From Azadirachta indica (Eukaryota > Streptophyta > Magnoliopsida > Sapindales > Meliaceae): a stretch of 64,000 nucleotides of DNA. Both the position numbers and the translations under genes were made by a program. Below, piece after piece: positions 23,801-34,227 of the stretch. The stretch lies in assembly GCA_022749755.1 (NCBI GenBank), contig CM040445.1, positions 10,561,182-10,625,181 on the forward strand, given 5' to 3'. The notes beneath the pieces are model-generated. The model was not told where the DNA came from and ran no database searches. It saw nothing but the letters and a program-made list of their open reading frames with translations. Positions within the stretch are counted from its first letter, which is position 1, and each line of letters opens with the position of its first letter.

Positions 23801-25460
23801 GAAAATTGTATATTTTTATTTTCTCTATTTTCGAAATAAAATGCATCCATGTGATCCCCAGGCAAAGGAGAGTAACAAGACGTGCGGCGAATCTCGAACC
23901 GAAGTCGTTTTTCGAGTTTGCTTCACATTTCACAATTCTACCCCGAAAATCATATTTTTTAATCTGCTCCGATTTAAAAAAAAAAAAAGAGTCGCAAGAA
24001 TACTCTCACGATGGTGAGTAACAAGTGGTGCGGTTCTTCTCGAACCGAAGTCGTTTTTCGAGTCTGTATCACGTTTGATAATTCCGGCCCCAAAAATTGT
24101 ACTTTTTCATTTTTTTCGTTTTCGAAATAAAATATTTCGTAAGGATTATCACGTGATGGTGCGTAACAAGGGGTGCGACCCTTCTCGAACTGAAGTCGTT
24201 TTTCGAGTCCATATCACGTTTGACAATTCACGCCCCGAAAATGGTGCATTTTTATCTGCTCTGTTTTTGAAATAAAATGCACCATAAGAATACTCACGTA
24301 ATGATCAGTGACAAGAGGTGCAGCTATTCTCAAACTGAAGTCGTTTTTCGAGTCCGCTTCACGTTTGACAATTTCGGCTCCGAAAATCGTACATTTTCCT
24401 CTTCAATTTCAAAATAAATTTCGCTGTAACAATCCTCATGTGATGGTGAGTAATTAGAGTTGCGGCCCTTCTCAAACCGAAGTCATTTTTCAAATCCTTA
24501 CCATGTTTGACAATTCCGGCATCGAAAATCGTACTTTTTTATTTTCAACATTTTCGAAATAAAATGCAACGTTAGGATCCTCACGTGATGGTGAGTAACA
24601 AGACGTGCGGCGAGTCTCGAACCAAAGTCGTTTTTCGAATACTTTTCACGTTTGATAATTTCGGCATCGAAAATTGTAATTTTTTATTTTCTCCGTTTTT
24701 GAAATAAAATACACCGTTAGGATTCTCACATGATGGTGAGTAACAAGACGTGTACCGTGTCTCGAATCGAAGTCGTTTTTCTAGTTCGTATCACGTTTGA
24801 CAATTCCGGCCCTGGAAATCATATTTTTCCATCTTCTCCGATTTCGGAAAAAAATACGCTCTAATGATACTCACGTGATGGTGAGTAACAAGAGGTGCGG
24901 CTCTTGTCCAATTAAAATTGTTTTTCGAGTCCGTATCACTTTTGACAATTCCGGTCCCGAAAATTGTTTATTTTCATCTTCTCCATTTTTTAAAAAAAAG
25001 CTCTGTAAGGATCCTCACTTGATGGTGAGTAATAAGAGGTGCGGTTCCTCTCGAACCAAAGTCGTTTTTCTCATCCGTATCACGTTTGACAATTCCGGCC
25101 CCGAAAATCGTACTTTTTCATTTTCTCCATTTTTGAAATAAAATGCACCGTTAGGATCCTCACAGGATGGTGAGTAACAAGACGTGCGGTGAGTCTTGAA
25201 CCGAAGTCGTTTTTCAAGTTCATATCACGTTTGACTATTTCGAGCCCAAAATCGTACTTTTTCATCTTTTCCGTTTTTGAAATAAAATTCGTTGTAAAGA
25301 TCCTCACGTGATGGTGAGTAATAAGAGGTGTGGCCCCTCTCAAACCGAAGTCATTTTTCGAGTTCGTATCGCGTTTGACAATTCCAGCCCGAAAATTGTA
25401 CTTTTTCACTTTCTCCGTTTTCGAAATAAAGTGTGCTGTAAGGATCCTCACGTGATAGTG
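20831..25460. repeat. Satellite array 2, about 32 monomers of about 145 bp
   Basis: Same monomer, orientation and phase relative to the shoulder as array 1. At least the first three monomers correspond in order to those of array 1: both first units have GGAACCGACAT and GAGTACGTAT, and both third units begin GACTATTCCGACCC and have GATTTTGGAATAAAATG. Several units are shortened, for example near 22838 and 23765, where about 75 bp are missing. Two A-tracts (about 23047 and 23977) mark a longer-period repeat. The right end at about 25460 is fused to inverted family A sequence. No gene is present. Confidence 0.95.
22840..24250. repeat. Higher-order repeat of about 926 bp inside array 2
   Basis: The unusual string AAAAGTCC(G/A)CATCACGTTTC occurs at 22841 and again at 23767. 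After each come the same variants in the same order: GGAGAGTAACAAGACGTGCG, a TTTGCTTCACATTTCAC unit, then a poly-A tract followed by GAGTCGCAAG. The spacing is about 926 bp. A block of roughly six shortened monomers was therefore duplicated as a unit. Confidence 0.75.
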
Positions 25461-26911
25461 CATTAGCAATTTAGCATCATCTATTGCATACAACTCCTTA
25501 ATGTACTCAAATTTAAGCAATTTAGCATCAATGGTTGAAAGTAAAGCGTAGTTGCGTCATAGTGCATTAGCAATTATGTTTTCTTTGCCGTGTTTGTATT
25601 TGATCACATAAGGAAATGTCTCAATAAACTACACCCATTTGGCATAACATCTGCTTAATTTGTACTGCCCCTTTAAATGTTTCAAAAATTCATGATCCGT
25701 ATGAATCACAAACTCTTTGGGATAAAGGTAATGCTGCCAAGTTTCCTGAGTTCGAACCAATACATACAATTCTTTGTCATAAGTGGGATAGTTTAAAGCC
25801 ACTCCACTTAGTTTCTTACTAAAGTACATAATTAGTCTTCCTTCTTGCATTAGTACACCTTCGATTCCTGTACTTGAAGCATCATACTTAATCTCAAATG
25901 TTTTAGCGAAGTTAGGTAAAACAAGTAAAAGTGCATTACTCAATTTTTCTTTAACGAGTTTAAATGCCTTTTCTTACTCTTTTTTCCACTTGAACGGAAC
26001 ATTCTTCTTGATGATTTTGGTTAAGGGTGCAGTTATGCTACTAAAATCTCAAACAAAAACACCGATAAAAACTGGCCAATCTATGAAAGCTTCTTACTTG
26101 ATTCATCGAAGTAGGTGTTGGCTATTTCTAAATTGCCTTCAGCTTCTCGTCATCGACCTCAATCCCTTTAGCACTTACAACAAAACCAAGAAACACAAGC
26201 TTATCCGTTCAAAATGTACATTTTTTAAAAGTAGCAAATAGTTTTTCTTTCCTTGAAACTTCTAAAACAAGTTTTAAATGTTCAATATGATCGTCCAAGT
26301 TTTTGGTATAAATCAAGATATCATCAAAATAGACTACTATGAATTTGCTAATGAAAGCGTGCAAAACTAGTTTATAATTCTCATGAAAGTACTATATGCA
26401 TTAGTTAGCCTAAAAGGCATAACTAACCATTCATACAAACCATATTTTGTTTTAAATGCAATTTTCCACTCATCCCCTTCTTTCATCCTAATTTGATAGT
26501 ATTTACTCTTATGATCAATTTTAGAAAACACACAAGATCCATACAATTCATCTAATATATCATCTAATCGAGAAATGGGATGTCAATACTTTACTGTAAT
26601 ATTGTTAACAGCTTGACAATCAAAACACATCCTACATGTCCCATGTTTCTTAGGCACTAGTAGCATTAGAACTGCACAAAGACTCATGCTTTCTCTAACA
26701 TACCCTATCTTCATCAGCTGGTTAACTTGCTGTTGAAGTTTTTTCGTCTATTTAGAATTACTTCTATAGGCTAGTTGGTTTGGAATTGTTGTATCGGGTA
26801 TGAAATCAATTTGATATTCAATTCCTCGAATTAGAGGAAATTAGGAGGCTCTTCTTCAAAAAAGATATCCTCAAATTCTTATAAAAAAAATATAACATTG
26901 CTCGGTAAAGA
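25461..26911 (-). pseudogene. Family A RT and RNase H (copy A3), broken
   Basis: On the minus strand, RT motifs run leftward from about 26880: the DIFFEEEPPNF region, SLCAVLMLLVPKKHGTCRMC and [15 protein letters not shown] (about 26480-26540). The [10 protein letters not shown] motif lies near 26310-26335. RNase H follows with [20 protein letters not shown] and [20 protein letters not shown] (25690-25880). Several frameshifts and stops split it. The RNase H catalytic Asp is kept in KYDAS. At about 25460 the frame runs into the satellite after ELYAIDDA, following a short duplicated stretch. Only the leftmost 315 bp remain open. Confidence 0.8.
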
Positions 26912-26916
26912 TCCGG

Positions 26917-27418
26917 TGATAAGAGCCTACTAGACGACCATTAGATGACCTACTCTAAGAACTTTTGAATCAATTGTCATGCGCACCCTAGGAACTAGAA
27001 AACAAGTTCTAGATGATTAGATTAGAAGTTAAGGAAATAAATCCTTAAAATTTCAATCTTGAAGATGCCACAAATGTTGATCACTCCTTTAATAACTCAG
27101 GATATTGTATTCTATCAAAAACACAAGAAGACAAAGTTACGCTTGCTCAAAATATCTCAATATTATTAATGATGTGATGATTATTCGTTTACATAGTAGC
27201 AGCCTTTATATAGGTATGTAAACATCATTGCAAAATTAAGTAGAAAAAAAAAATCCTAACGTAAATAGGAATAGAAACCTAAAATAAAAGATAAAACTAA
27301 AATCTTAATCTAATTAGGAAACATTACAATCCTAAACAAAGTTGGAAACTAATTCTATGTAAATTAAATAATCCAAACCAAACAAGAAATCATTTGGCTA
27401 GGGCCTTGATCTTTATTA
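26917..27418 (-). mobile_element. Solo LTR of family B, 502 bp, internally deleted
   Basis: Plus-strand ends are TGATAAGAGCC at the left and GATCTTTATTA at the right. The flanking 5-bp repeats are TCCGG (26912-26916) and TTCGG (27419-27423), one mismatch. Homology to the B1 LTR (33457-34214) is collinear except for a gap of about 250 bp after AAACCAAACAAG. It splits the A3 linker before RT. The TATA box on the minus strand lies near 27211-27218 (CTATATAAAGG). Confidence 0.8.
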
Positions 27419-27423
27419 TTCGG

Positions 27424-28195
27424 CAAGATTATTAGTACACAAAAAGGCTTTTTTGTACATAAGTAGTATATGGGGCTATTGTAAAAGTAAAGCTCTCTTG
27501 TTCTCACTTTTTCCTACAATGAAATTATATTTTTCCTCTCTCTCATACATCAATGTTGCAACTCTCTCATTTTTCCTCTCATTCTTTCAAAATTTTGCCT
27601 TTCTCTTTTTTTTTTCTCTTTTCACTTGCTTTTTACATCTTTAATTGGTCTTTGAGAACTTGTTTAGAGTCAATAATACAAGTGATATAGGTTACTTTTT
27701 GATGGTAAAAAAGTATCAATTGGTGAAACCATTATGTGTGACTTGTCGATCGTACACACATGGTCTACTAATAGGATGTGACATACATACATAAGTATCA
27801 CGTCGCAATTGTTTTGTTACCTCATCCTCATACTTGTCAATGGAAAATACTACCAACACTTGTTTTGTTACCTTGATTTCTCTACAATTGTTTAGCCATT
27901 GAAACCAGTATGGTCGTGGATGTTTCATGATAGGTAATGATAATTTCTCCACTAATTCAGTGTTGGCCACGTTGGTGCAATTTCTTCCATCATATATAAT
28001 GTTGTAAATTTTGTTGTTGACGAAACACCGAGTATGAAACCAGTTCTCCCACTGATTATTTTCTTCTTCTTTAACTTGTGTCCTAAGAGCTCGTCTTGCC
28101 ACTAATAATTCTTCTTTCGTAACATATTACCCTTCGTAGGTGTCTTTAAGAGGTGACATGTCTTTTATTTCGTCTTCTTGTTCTTCTTTCGACTC
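27424..28195 (-). pseudogene. Family A protease and linker (copy A3), broken
   Basis: The minus strand codes for a protease starting after the zinc knuckle: MARRALRTQVKEEENNQWEN, then NIIYDGRNCTNVANTELVEK. The catalytic motif IIDGG of relatives is YDGRN here, so the glycine after Asp-Gly is lost. The C-terminal strand (28102-27716) ends DRQVTHNGFTN. The Lys/Glu-rich linker continues to the B solo LTR with frameshifts. This protease would normally cut the polyprotein into its parts; the changed motif suggests it is inactive. Confidence 0.7.
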
Positions 28196-29273
28196 AATCT
28201 CCCCTTAAGCATTAATCACCATTACCCTTTTATTTAGGCATTGGCTAGCTATATGACCCCTTCCTTGACATTTAAAACACTTAATGTCATGATTTCTAAA
28301 AGCGGTGAATTCAATGTTACCTTGTTTTTGCAGCACAATTTGTTTGGCATTCTTAGAGGATTCGAACTTAGACTTTGTTAATAAAAATTCCTCTTGTTTA
28401 GGGGTTGATCTCCATGAGTTTGTAGTAGTCGTGCTTGCTCCTCTCCTAGTCATGTTTCTTCATTTAATTATTGCTCAACTTTGATGACTTAGTGTACTAT
28501 ATCTGTCAACTCTACATAATGTTGTATCTCCACCACGTTATGGTAGCTTCTCTATCTTTCTCTGTATTTGCTCGGATCATAGCAACCTTCATTTCGTTGT
28601 TGTATTTATCTAATTTTTTGGATCCTAGAGTTAGACACTGCAATTTGTTGAACAGCTCTCGATGGTAGTAGCTTGGAATGAAACATCTTTTCATTATTGT
28701 CTTCATCTCGTCCCACGTCTCAACAGGACGTTCTTGATTTCTTCTCCTATCCTTCAACAATTGATCCCACCAAATAATAGCATAATCAATAAATTTAATT
28801 ACCGCAAATTTTACCTTTTTGATCTCGGAGTAGTTGTAACAATCGAAAACCATCTCTATTCTCTTCTCCCACTCTAAATAAGCTTCAGGATCGTTTTTAC
28901 CTTGGAACAGTAGAATTTTCTCCTTAATAATTCCTAAATCATTATCCAACTTAGGTATACCGAACCTATCTTCTCTATTCCCATAACCATGCAAATTTCT
29001 GCCTTGGTTTATTGGTGATTCATCTAAATCCTCATCATCCTCAACATTACCCCATTATACTCTTGGTTGCATTGGCCTAGGTGGTTGTCTAAGGGACGAG
29101 CTTTGATGTTGCCCTCTTGATGTCTCTTCTTACAACCTATCCATCCTCTCATGGATTGGTTCTAACTCAGCCCTCATTATTCATTTATCTCCCCTAATAA
29201 CGTTTGCAATTGTAGGTTCAGGGTGGTTGGTTTTGTACCTCTGAGGTTGATTTTCTTTTTGTTTGTGAGACAT
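28196..29273 (-). pseudogene. Family A gag (copy A3), broken
   Basis: The start codon is at 29273-29271, matching the A2 start. Downstream, 28994-28512 holds the gag core (KILLFQGKNDPEAYLEWEKR, then WWDQLLKDRRRNQERPVETW and LGSKKLDKYNNEMKVA). The zinc knuckle CFKCQGRGHIASQC is intact near 28225-28290. A deletion and frameshift near 28530 and a stop near 29055 break the frame. Gag would form the particle around element RNA. Confidence 0.8.
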
Positions 29274-29766
29274 ATTTAAAATCTACAAAACAGGGTTAGA
29301 ACCTCACAATCACTCTCTCACGTGTTTTCACTCAATAAAGGTTCACTCATGTTTGAGTACTAAAATATTCTCACACTTGCACACTCTTAATCAAAATTTA
29401 AGTGACAATTTAAGATAAGAAGTAACAAAAATAAACCACAAGATTGAATAAGCAATTCTCAAGGATGCAAGCAATGACAATATTGTATTAAGAGTAAGGA
29501 ATATTAGGTCGATACTACAAGAAATTATGAATATAATAGATAATAATAATTTTTTTTTTGCTTTATTTCTTTTATAGGGACTAGAAATGAAAATATGAAT
29601 TCAAAATAAATTGAAGAAAATAAAACACAAAATTCGAATTTAGACCAGTTCAAGAAGGAATTTGGCCACAATATTTTTTTTTCGTATTTTTTTCAGAATT
29701 CTAGTTAAAGAACTAAATGAACAATAAAGATGTAAAAGGATAACTTAAACTTGCCTTAAAACCACA
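29274..29766 (-). other. Untranslated leader of A3
   Basis: Noncoding leader with A/T tracts near 29545-29575 and 29680-29695, homologous to the A2 leader (14269-14789) in inverted orientation. It includes CACGTGTTTTCACTC near 29320, the inverse of the A2 leader phrase. Confidence 0.6.
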
Positions 29767-29778
29767 ACTCTGATACTA
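29767..29778 (-). other. Primer binding site of A3
   Basis: The minus strand reads TAGTATCAGAGT two bases from the LTR. It is a two-mismatch form of TGGTATCAGAGC. Confidence 0.7.
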
Positions 29779-29780
29779 AA

Positions 29781-30589
29781 TGTAGTAACGAATTCTAAAA
29801 TTTTCACAAAACGCAAGTTTATTGAGTTTTGACCCAATACCTATCTAGATATAAACCAAGACTAAAATTGTTCAAACGCCACACCAAGAATCCTTAATAA
29901 ATACATAAGAATCTAACTGATAAGTTTGGTTGTTTTCAACGCCACAAGAAATTAAACTTGAAGAGTTTAAGAACAAGAACTTGTAAGGAATAACTCAACA
30001 CTCAAATCACTTATTTCATTTAAAAAATGAAAGCCTTTTTATAGGCAAATATAAAGGAAAAATGTCAAAAGTTAAGCCAACGATCCTACCTAATAATTTG
30101 ACAAATTAAATAAAAAATTTATGACTTTTAAAACTACAAATTTCAAACATAAAAATGTAAGCAATGACGTCATATGTATACAATGACGTCATATGTATAT
30201 AACATAAGTAATGACGTCGTACGTATTTTGATGTAAGCAATGACATCATACTTGTATAATGTATGTGATTACATCATTTTAAGATTCTTAAAAATTATAC
30301 AAATGGATTATAATTTTCGTACATTTTCATATTAGTCTTTTTGAACTCTGATCACTTGAATGATGTTCACTGAGCCTAATTCTTCAAGACATATATTTTG
30401 AATTACATTTGAATCACACATCTTTTCAACTAGTTTATTTAAAGCATTTTGCAATGTCTTGGCTTTAACTCTTGTAATCGGTCCGCTCGCCAAACTTAAT
30501 GGATCATATAGATGCTACAATTGAGTGTCTTCAGCCTTATGTGTAATTTCTCCTCTTGTTTGCGTGGTTACGTAATTTCGTTTGCATTA
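29781..30589 (-). repeat. 5' LTR of A3, 809 bp
   Basis: In the plus coordinate it runs from TGTAGTAACG to TTTGCATTA; on the minus strand this is TAATGCAAACG to GTTACTACA. It carries the LTR-encoded tail (30340-30560) and a TATA box, CTATAAAAAGG on the minus strand near 30036. The base after the initial T is A rather than G, the only A copy with that change. Confidence 0.85.
30165..30272 (-). promoter_or_regulatory. Cluster of TGACGTCA-type sites in the A3 LTR
   Basis: TGACGTCA occurs at 30165-30172 and 30184-30191, TGACGTCG at 30212-30219 and TGACATCA at 30241-30248, with a further ACATCA near 30270. The palindrome TGACGTCA is the classic binding site of plant bZIP factors. The cluster lies upstream of the LTR TATA box on the minus strand. 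Activity is inferred. Confidence 0.55.
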
Positions 30590-31800
30590 AGCGGCCTAAC
30601 CCACTTTTTAGGAAAAAAAGCGATTTTTATTTTCTTGCAAGCATTATTTTTGGGATAAGCCATATTTGTTCAAGCTTTGTCAAGATCAGATCATTCGTCG
30701 ATGTGTGCCCAAAGATGAACATGAAAGTATTGTCACCTTTTGCCATGAGCTTTATTGTGGAGGTAATTTCGGTGGTGAGAAAACATCCGTCAAGGTATTG
30801 TAATCTGGTTTTTATTGACTAACTCTTTTCAAAGATGCTCATAATTTTTATTTGCGTTGTGATAAATGTCAAAGGAGTGGTAACATTAGCAAGAGAAATG
30901 AGATACCTTTAGCAAACAATCTTGTTGTAGAGCTTTTTGATGTATAGGGGATTGATTTCGTGGGACCTTTTCCATCTTCATTTGGTTTTTAGTACAAATT
31001 ATTTGCAGTTGATTATGTGTCTAAGTGGGTTGAAGTTATACCAACCCGAACTAACGATGCTAATTGTGTTGTAAAATTTTTGAAAGATGTGATATTTAGT
31101 AGATTTGGGATACCAAGGGCCATAATCAGTGATCGAGGAAGTCATTTTTGTAACAAACTCTTTGACAGGTTATTGAAGAAGTACAACATTACATATAAGG
31201 TGGCAACTCCATACCATCCACAAACTTCGGGGCAAGTTGAGATTAGTAATCGCCAAATCAAGGGAATTTTGGAAAAGACAGTACGACCTTCAAGGAAAGA
31301 TTGGATAGCGAAGTTGAATGATGCATTTTGGGTATATCACACGGTGTGTAAGACACTTATTGGCATGAACTTATATTAGTTAATTTTTGAAAAGGCATGC
31401 CACTTACCCGTAAAGCTTGAGCACAAGGCATATTGGACAATTAAGGAGCTGAACATAGACATGAAAATTGCAGGAAAGAAGCATTTACTTCAACTTTATG
31501 AGTTAGAAGAGATTTAGGATGAAGCCTACGAGAATGCAAAAGCTTACAAAGAATGCACTAAGCATTATCATGACAAAGGCCTAATTCATAAATCTCTTTA
31601 TCCTAGAACGAATGTTCTTTTGTTTAATTCTCGTCTTAAATTGTTTTCAAGAAAGTTTAAGTCAAAATAGTATGGACCGTTTCTAATAGTCCAAGTCTTT
31701 CCTCATGTAGCGGTAGAATTGTTAAATCTAAAGATTCAAACAACATTCAAAGTAAAATGGACATCGTGTGAAGCCTAATTTAGAAGGAGTTTAGAACAAA
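30590..31800 (+). pseudogene. Athila-like integrase, broken
   Basis: Plus-strand coding resembles the integrase of Athila/Tat elements: PYLFKLCQDQIIRRCVPKDE near 30655-30720, FCHELYCGGNFGGEK for the zinc region (one zinc His replaced by Asn), then the catalytic core. The first Asp is in GIDFVGPFPSS (about 30952). The second is in [10 protein letters not shown] and the Glu in [12 protein letters not shown], both inside the open frame 31017-31379. Stops near 30813, 30831, 30946, 30991 and 31377 break the frame. The upstream RT and RNase H were lost or displaced where the A3 LTR joins at 30589. Integrase would insert element DNA into chromosomes; this copy cannot be made intact. Confidence 0.8.
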
Positions 31801-33456
31801 AGATAGGCTGAATGCATTTAATTGTTCAACCCTCAACAAGAAAAGGCAACGTCTCGCTAAGACGTTAAAGAAAGCACTTGGTGGGAGGCAACCCACTCAT
31901 GTTTGGTAGTATCTTATCCTTTTCTTTTTTTGTTTAACTTCTTTTCTATTTGTCTCATTTTTAATTCTCATTTTTAATATTTTCCTAACTTAAACTATAT
32001 TTTAAATATTGAGAATAATGTTTACTATAGGTTTAGGGGTAAAGTTTTAGTGTGTTTTAAAAGATTTTTAGTGTGCTTTAATATTTGTATTTGTTTTGAA
32101 CTATATAGTCATAAAAACTAATAATTTTAAAAAAATGTTTAAAAAAAATTTTTCAATGTATATTTTTTCTCTCCGTTTTGAATCTATGTGATTATTCCTT
32201 CATATGAGATTAGTATGCAATTTGTACATGGCTAATTAGAATTGATGAGATATTAAGGAAAATCATGATGTTATTATTTTTATTCTTTTTAACTATGTTT
32301 CATTGTTTATTCTTTTACTACATATGCACTTTTTGCTATGATCGATTTGAATCTTAATTTGATGAAATCACATGATTTGAGGATGATGTGCAAGATAATG
32401 TAGACTCATGAACCCTAATTGTGGATTTTTTCTTGTCATTTTTTCTTTCAAATGATCTCTTTATACTTTGTTTTGGTTAATTAACTTGATTATTCATGCT
32501 TTGATTGTAATATAGATTGTATGATACATGAGAAGTGATTCTAGGCCTTATTTGAATTGTTTGCGTCTTTTTTACCTACCCAATGTATATTCTTCCTTAG
32601 CCTCAATATGTTCTTTTTCTTTCTTAAAACTAATAACAATCAAACCTAATAGTCAAGTGTCTAGTATCCTTATCTTTATTCTATTCTTTAAGCCATAAAT
32701 AAGTTGAATGGATATGTGCCTTCTAATAGGTTTGGGGGTTGTTTTTTCTTTAAGTAGTGCTTGGTATTATAATGTTTTATCAATGTGTTGTACTAAGAAA
32801 AAAAAGGGAGAAATGCTAAGGTTGATTATGAAAGTGCAGTTAAAAAAAAAATGGGCTACAAAATGAAATTTGAAATTGAAAAAAAAGGAAAAATAAAAAA
32901 AAAGAGGTGAATATAAATGAGTGATTGCAAAATATGAAGGAAAACTGAAAAATGAAAATTTAATGATAGGTACACATATTATTGAATTCTTATAGCTTTA
33001 TTTTATCTTTTATCCACCAATTCTTATCCTCACCTTACCCAATAGCCTCATTACAATTTAAAAAGAAAAGTCCTATATTAATCTTGTATATTATATGATT
33101 AGTTTACATTCATTGTCAGGAAAAACAAGTTGTTAGCATTCCATTCATGAGATCAACATCATTACATTAGAAATAGCATATTCTTCATATTTGTATGTGA
33201 GCTTTGTTTTCCATTAAAAATATAAGCTTAATGCTTATCTTACATACGGTTTAGTAATAACCAAAATTTTGATGTGCATTTTTTTAAAAGTGACCACTTT
33301 TATGAAGTTTAGAGTTGAAACATCAATGCATGCTATATTCTGATAATGTGAAGGATGACAAGAGAGATGATAATTGATCTATGGCTATCACACACAGCAC
33401 ATGAGGATAACTTCTGAAAAATTGTTAGCAATTGGATAATTCATTGATTGACCTTA
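31801..33456 (+). other. Noncoding 3' region of the Athila-like element
   Basis: About 1.65 kb of AT-rich DNA without a credible gene. GGGAGGCAACCCAC near 31882-31895 is a phrase I associate with the region after integrase in Athila-type elements. A-rich tracts occur at 32795-32910. The region ends at the B1 LTR (33457); no Athila LTR is visible inside it. Confidence 0.55.
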
Positions 33457-34214
33457 TGATAAGAACTCACTAGACAACCTGCTCTAAGAATTCTTGAATC
33501 AGTTGTTATGCGCACCCTATAAACTAGAAAATAAGTTGTAGATGATCAAATTAAAATTTAAAAAAATAAATCTTTAAAATTTCAATTTTGAAGACGCTAC
33601 AAAGGTTGATCACTCCTTTGATAAGTCAGGGTATTGTATTAAACCAAGAATACAGGAAGGTAAAGGTCTGCTTGCTCAAAATATCTCAATTTTATTAATG
33701 ATGTGATGATTATTTGTTTACATAATGGTAGTCTTTATATAAGCATGTAAACATCATTACAAAATTAAGTAGGAATAGAAATTCTAACGTATATAAGAAT
33801 AGAAACCCTAAATAAAAAAGAAAACTAAATCCTAATCTAATTAGGAAACATAACAATCCTAAACAAATTAAAAAACTAATTTTATGTAAAGTAAATAATT
33901 TAAACCAAACAAGGAATCTTTAAAGCCCTAATTTTCCCATGTGGTATTAAAATTTAGTAACACAGGGCTATTCTTCTTCATGTATATAAAAGTAAGTGAT
34001 TATCTTTGGTGAAGCTTTAAAAACTTCTAGAATAGCATTAGAATTTTGTAGAATAGCTTCTTTGTTATGCACTTCCATGATTAAACCTTGTAAAGCCTCT
34101 TTCATCCTCTTTATCCTTGCCCTAGTCATTGGACCACCAATTCCTTGTAAAGGATCTTGAAAATATTTGGAAATGTTAGTTTAAACCATTTGGTCAATGC
34201 CTCGATCTCCATTA
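33457..34214 (-). repeat. 3' LTR of B1, 758 bp
   Basis: On the minus strand it starts TAATGGAGATCGAGG at 34214, directly after the polypurine tract GAGGAGGAGGAAA (34227-34215), and ends GTTCTTATCA at 33457. Two other B LTR starts (solo LTR at 27418, plus-strand copy at 55129) also begin TAAT. The first part encodes the polyprotein tail, [18 protein letters not shown] on the minus strand near 34080-34140. A TATA-like CTTATATAAAG element lies near 33735. Confidence 0.8.
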
Positions 34215-34227
34215 TTTCCTCCTCCTC

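Larger units (their letters stand above)
25461..30589 (-). mobile_element. Element A3: inverted family A retrotransposon, 3' part missing
   Basis: Read on the minus strand this is LTR (30589 to 29781), primer site, leader, gag, protease, RT and the start of RNase H, in the standard order. It stops at 25461 where satellite array 2 begins, so integrase and the 3' LTR are missing. It is interrupted by a solo B LTR at 26917-27418. Its LTR abuts an Athila-like integrase at 30590. Confidence 0.85.

Noticed and set aside
20831..25460. Regular repeats that might suggest a CRISPR array
   Set aside because: Monomers are contiguous and about 145 bp long with no unique spacers, and the setting is a plant genome. 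It is a satellite.
31801..33456. A host intergenic region with a gene promoter
   Set aside because: It directly follows an Athila-like integrase and contains the GGGAGGCAACCCAC phrase, so it is better explained as the element's own noncoding 3' region.
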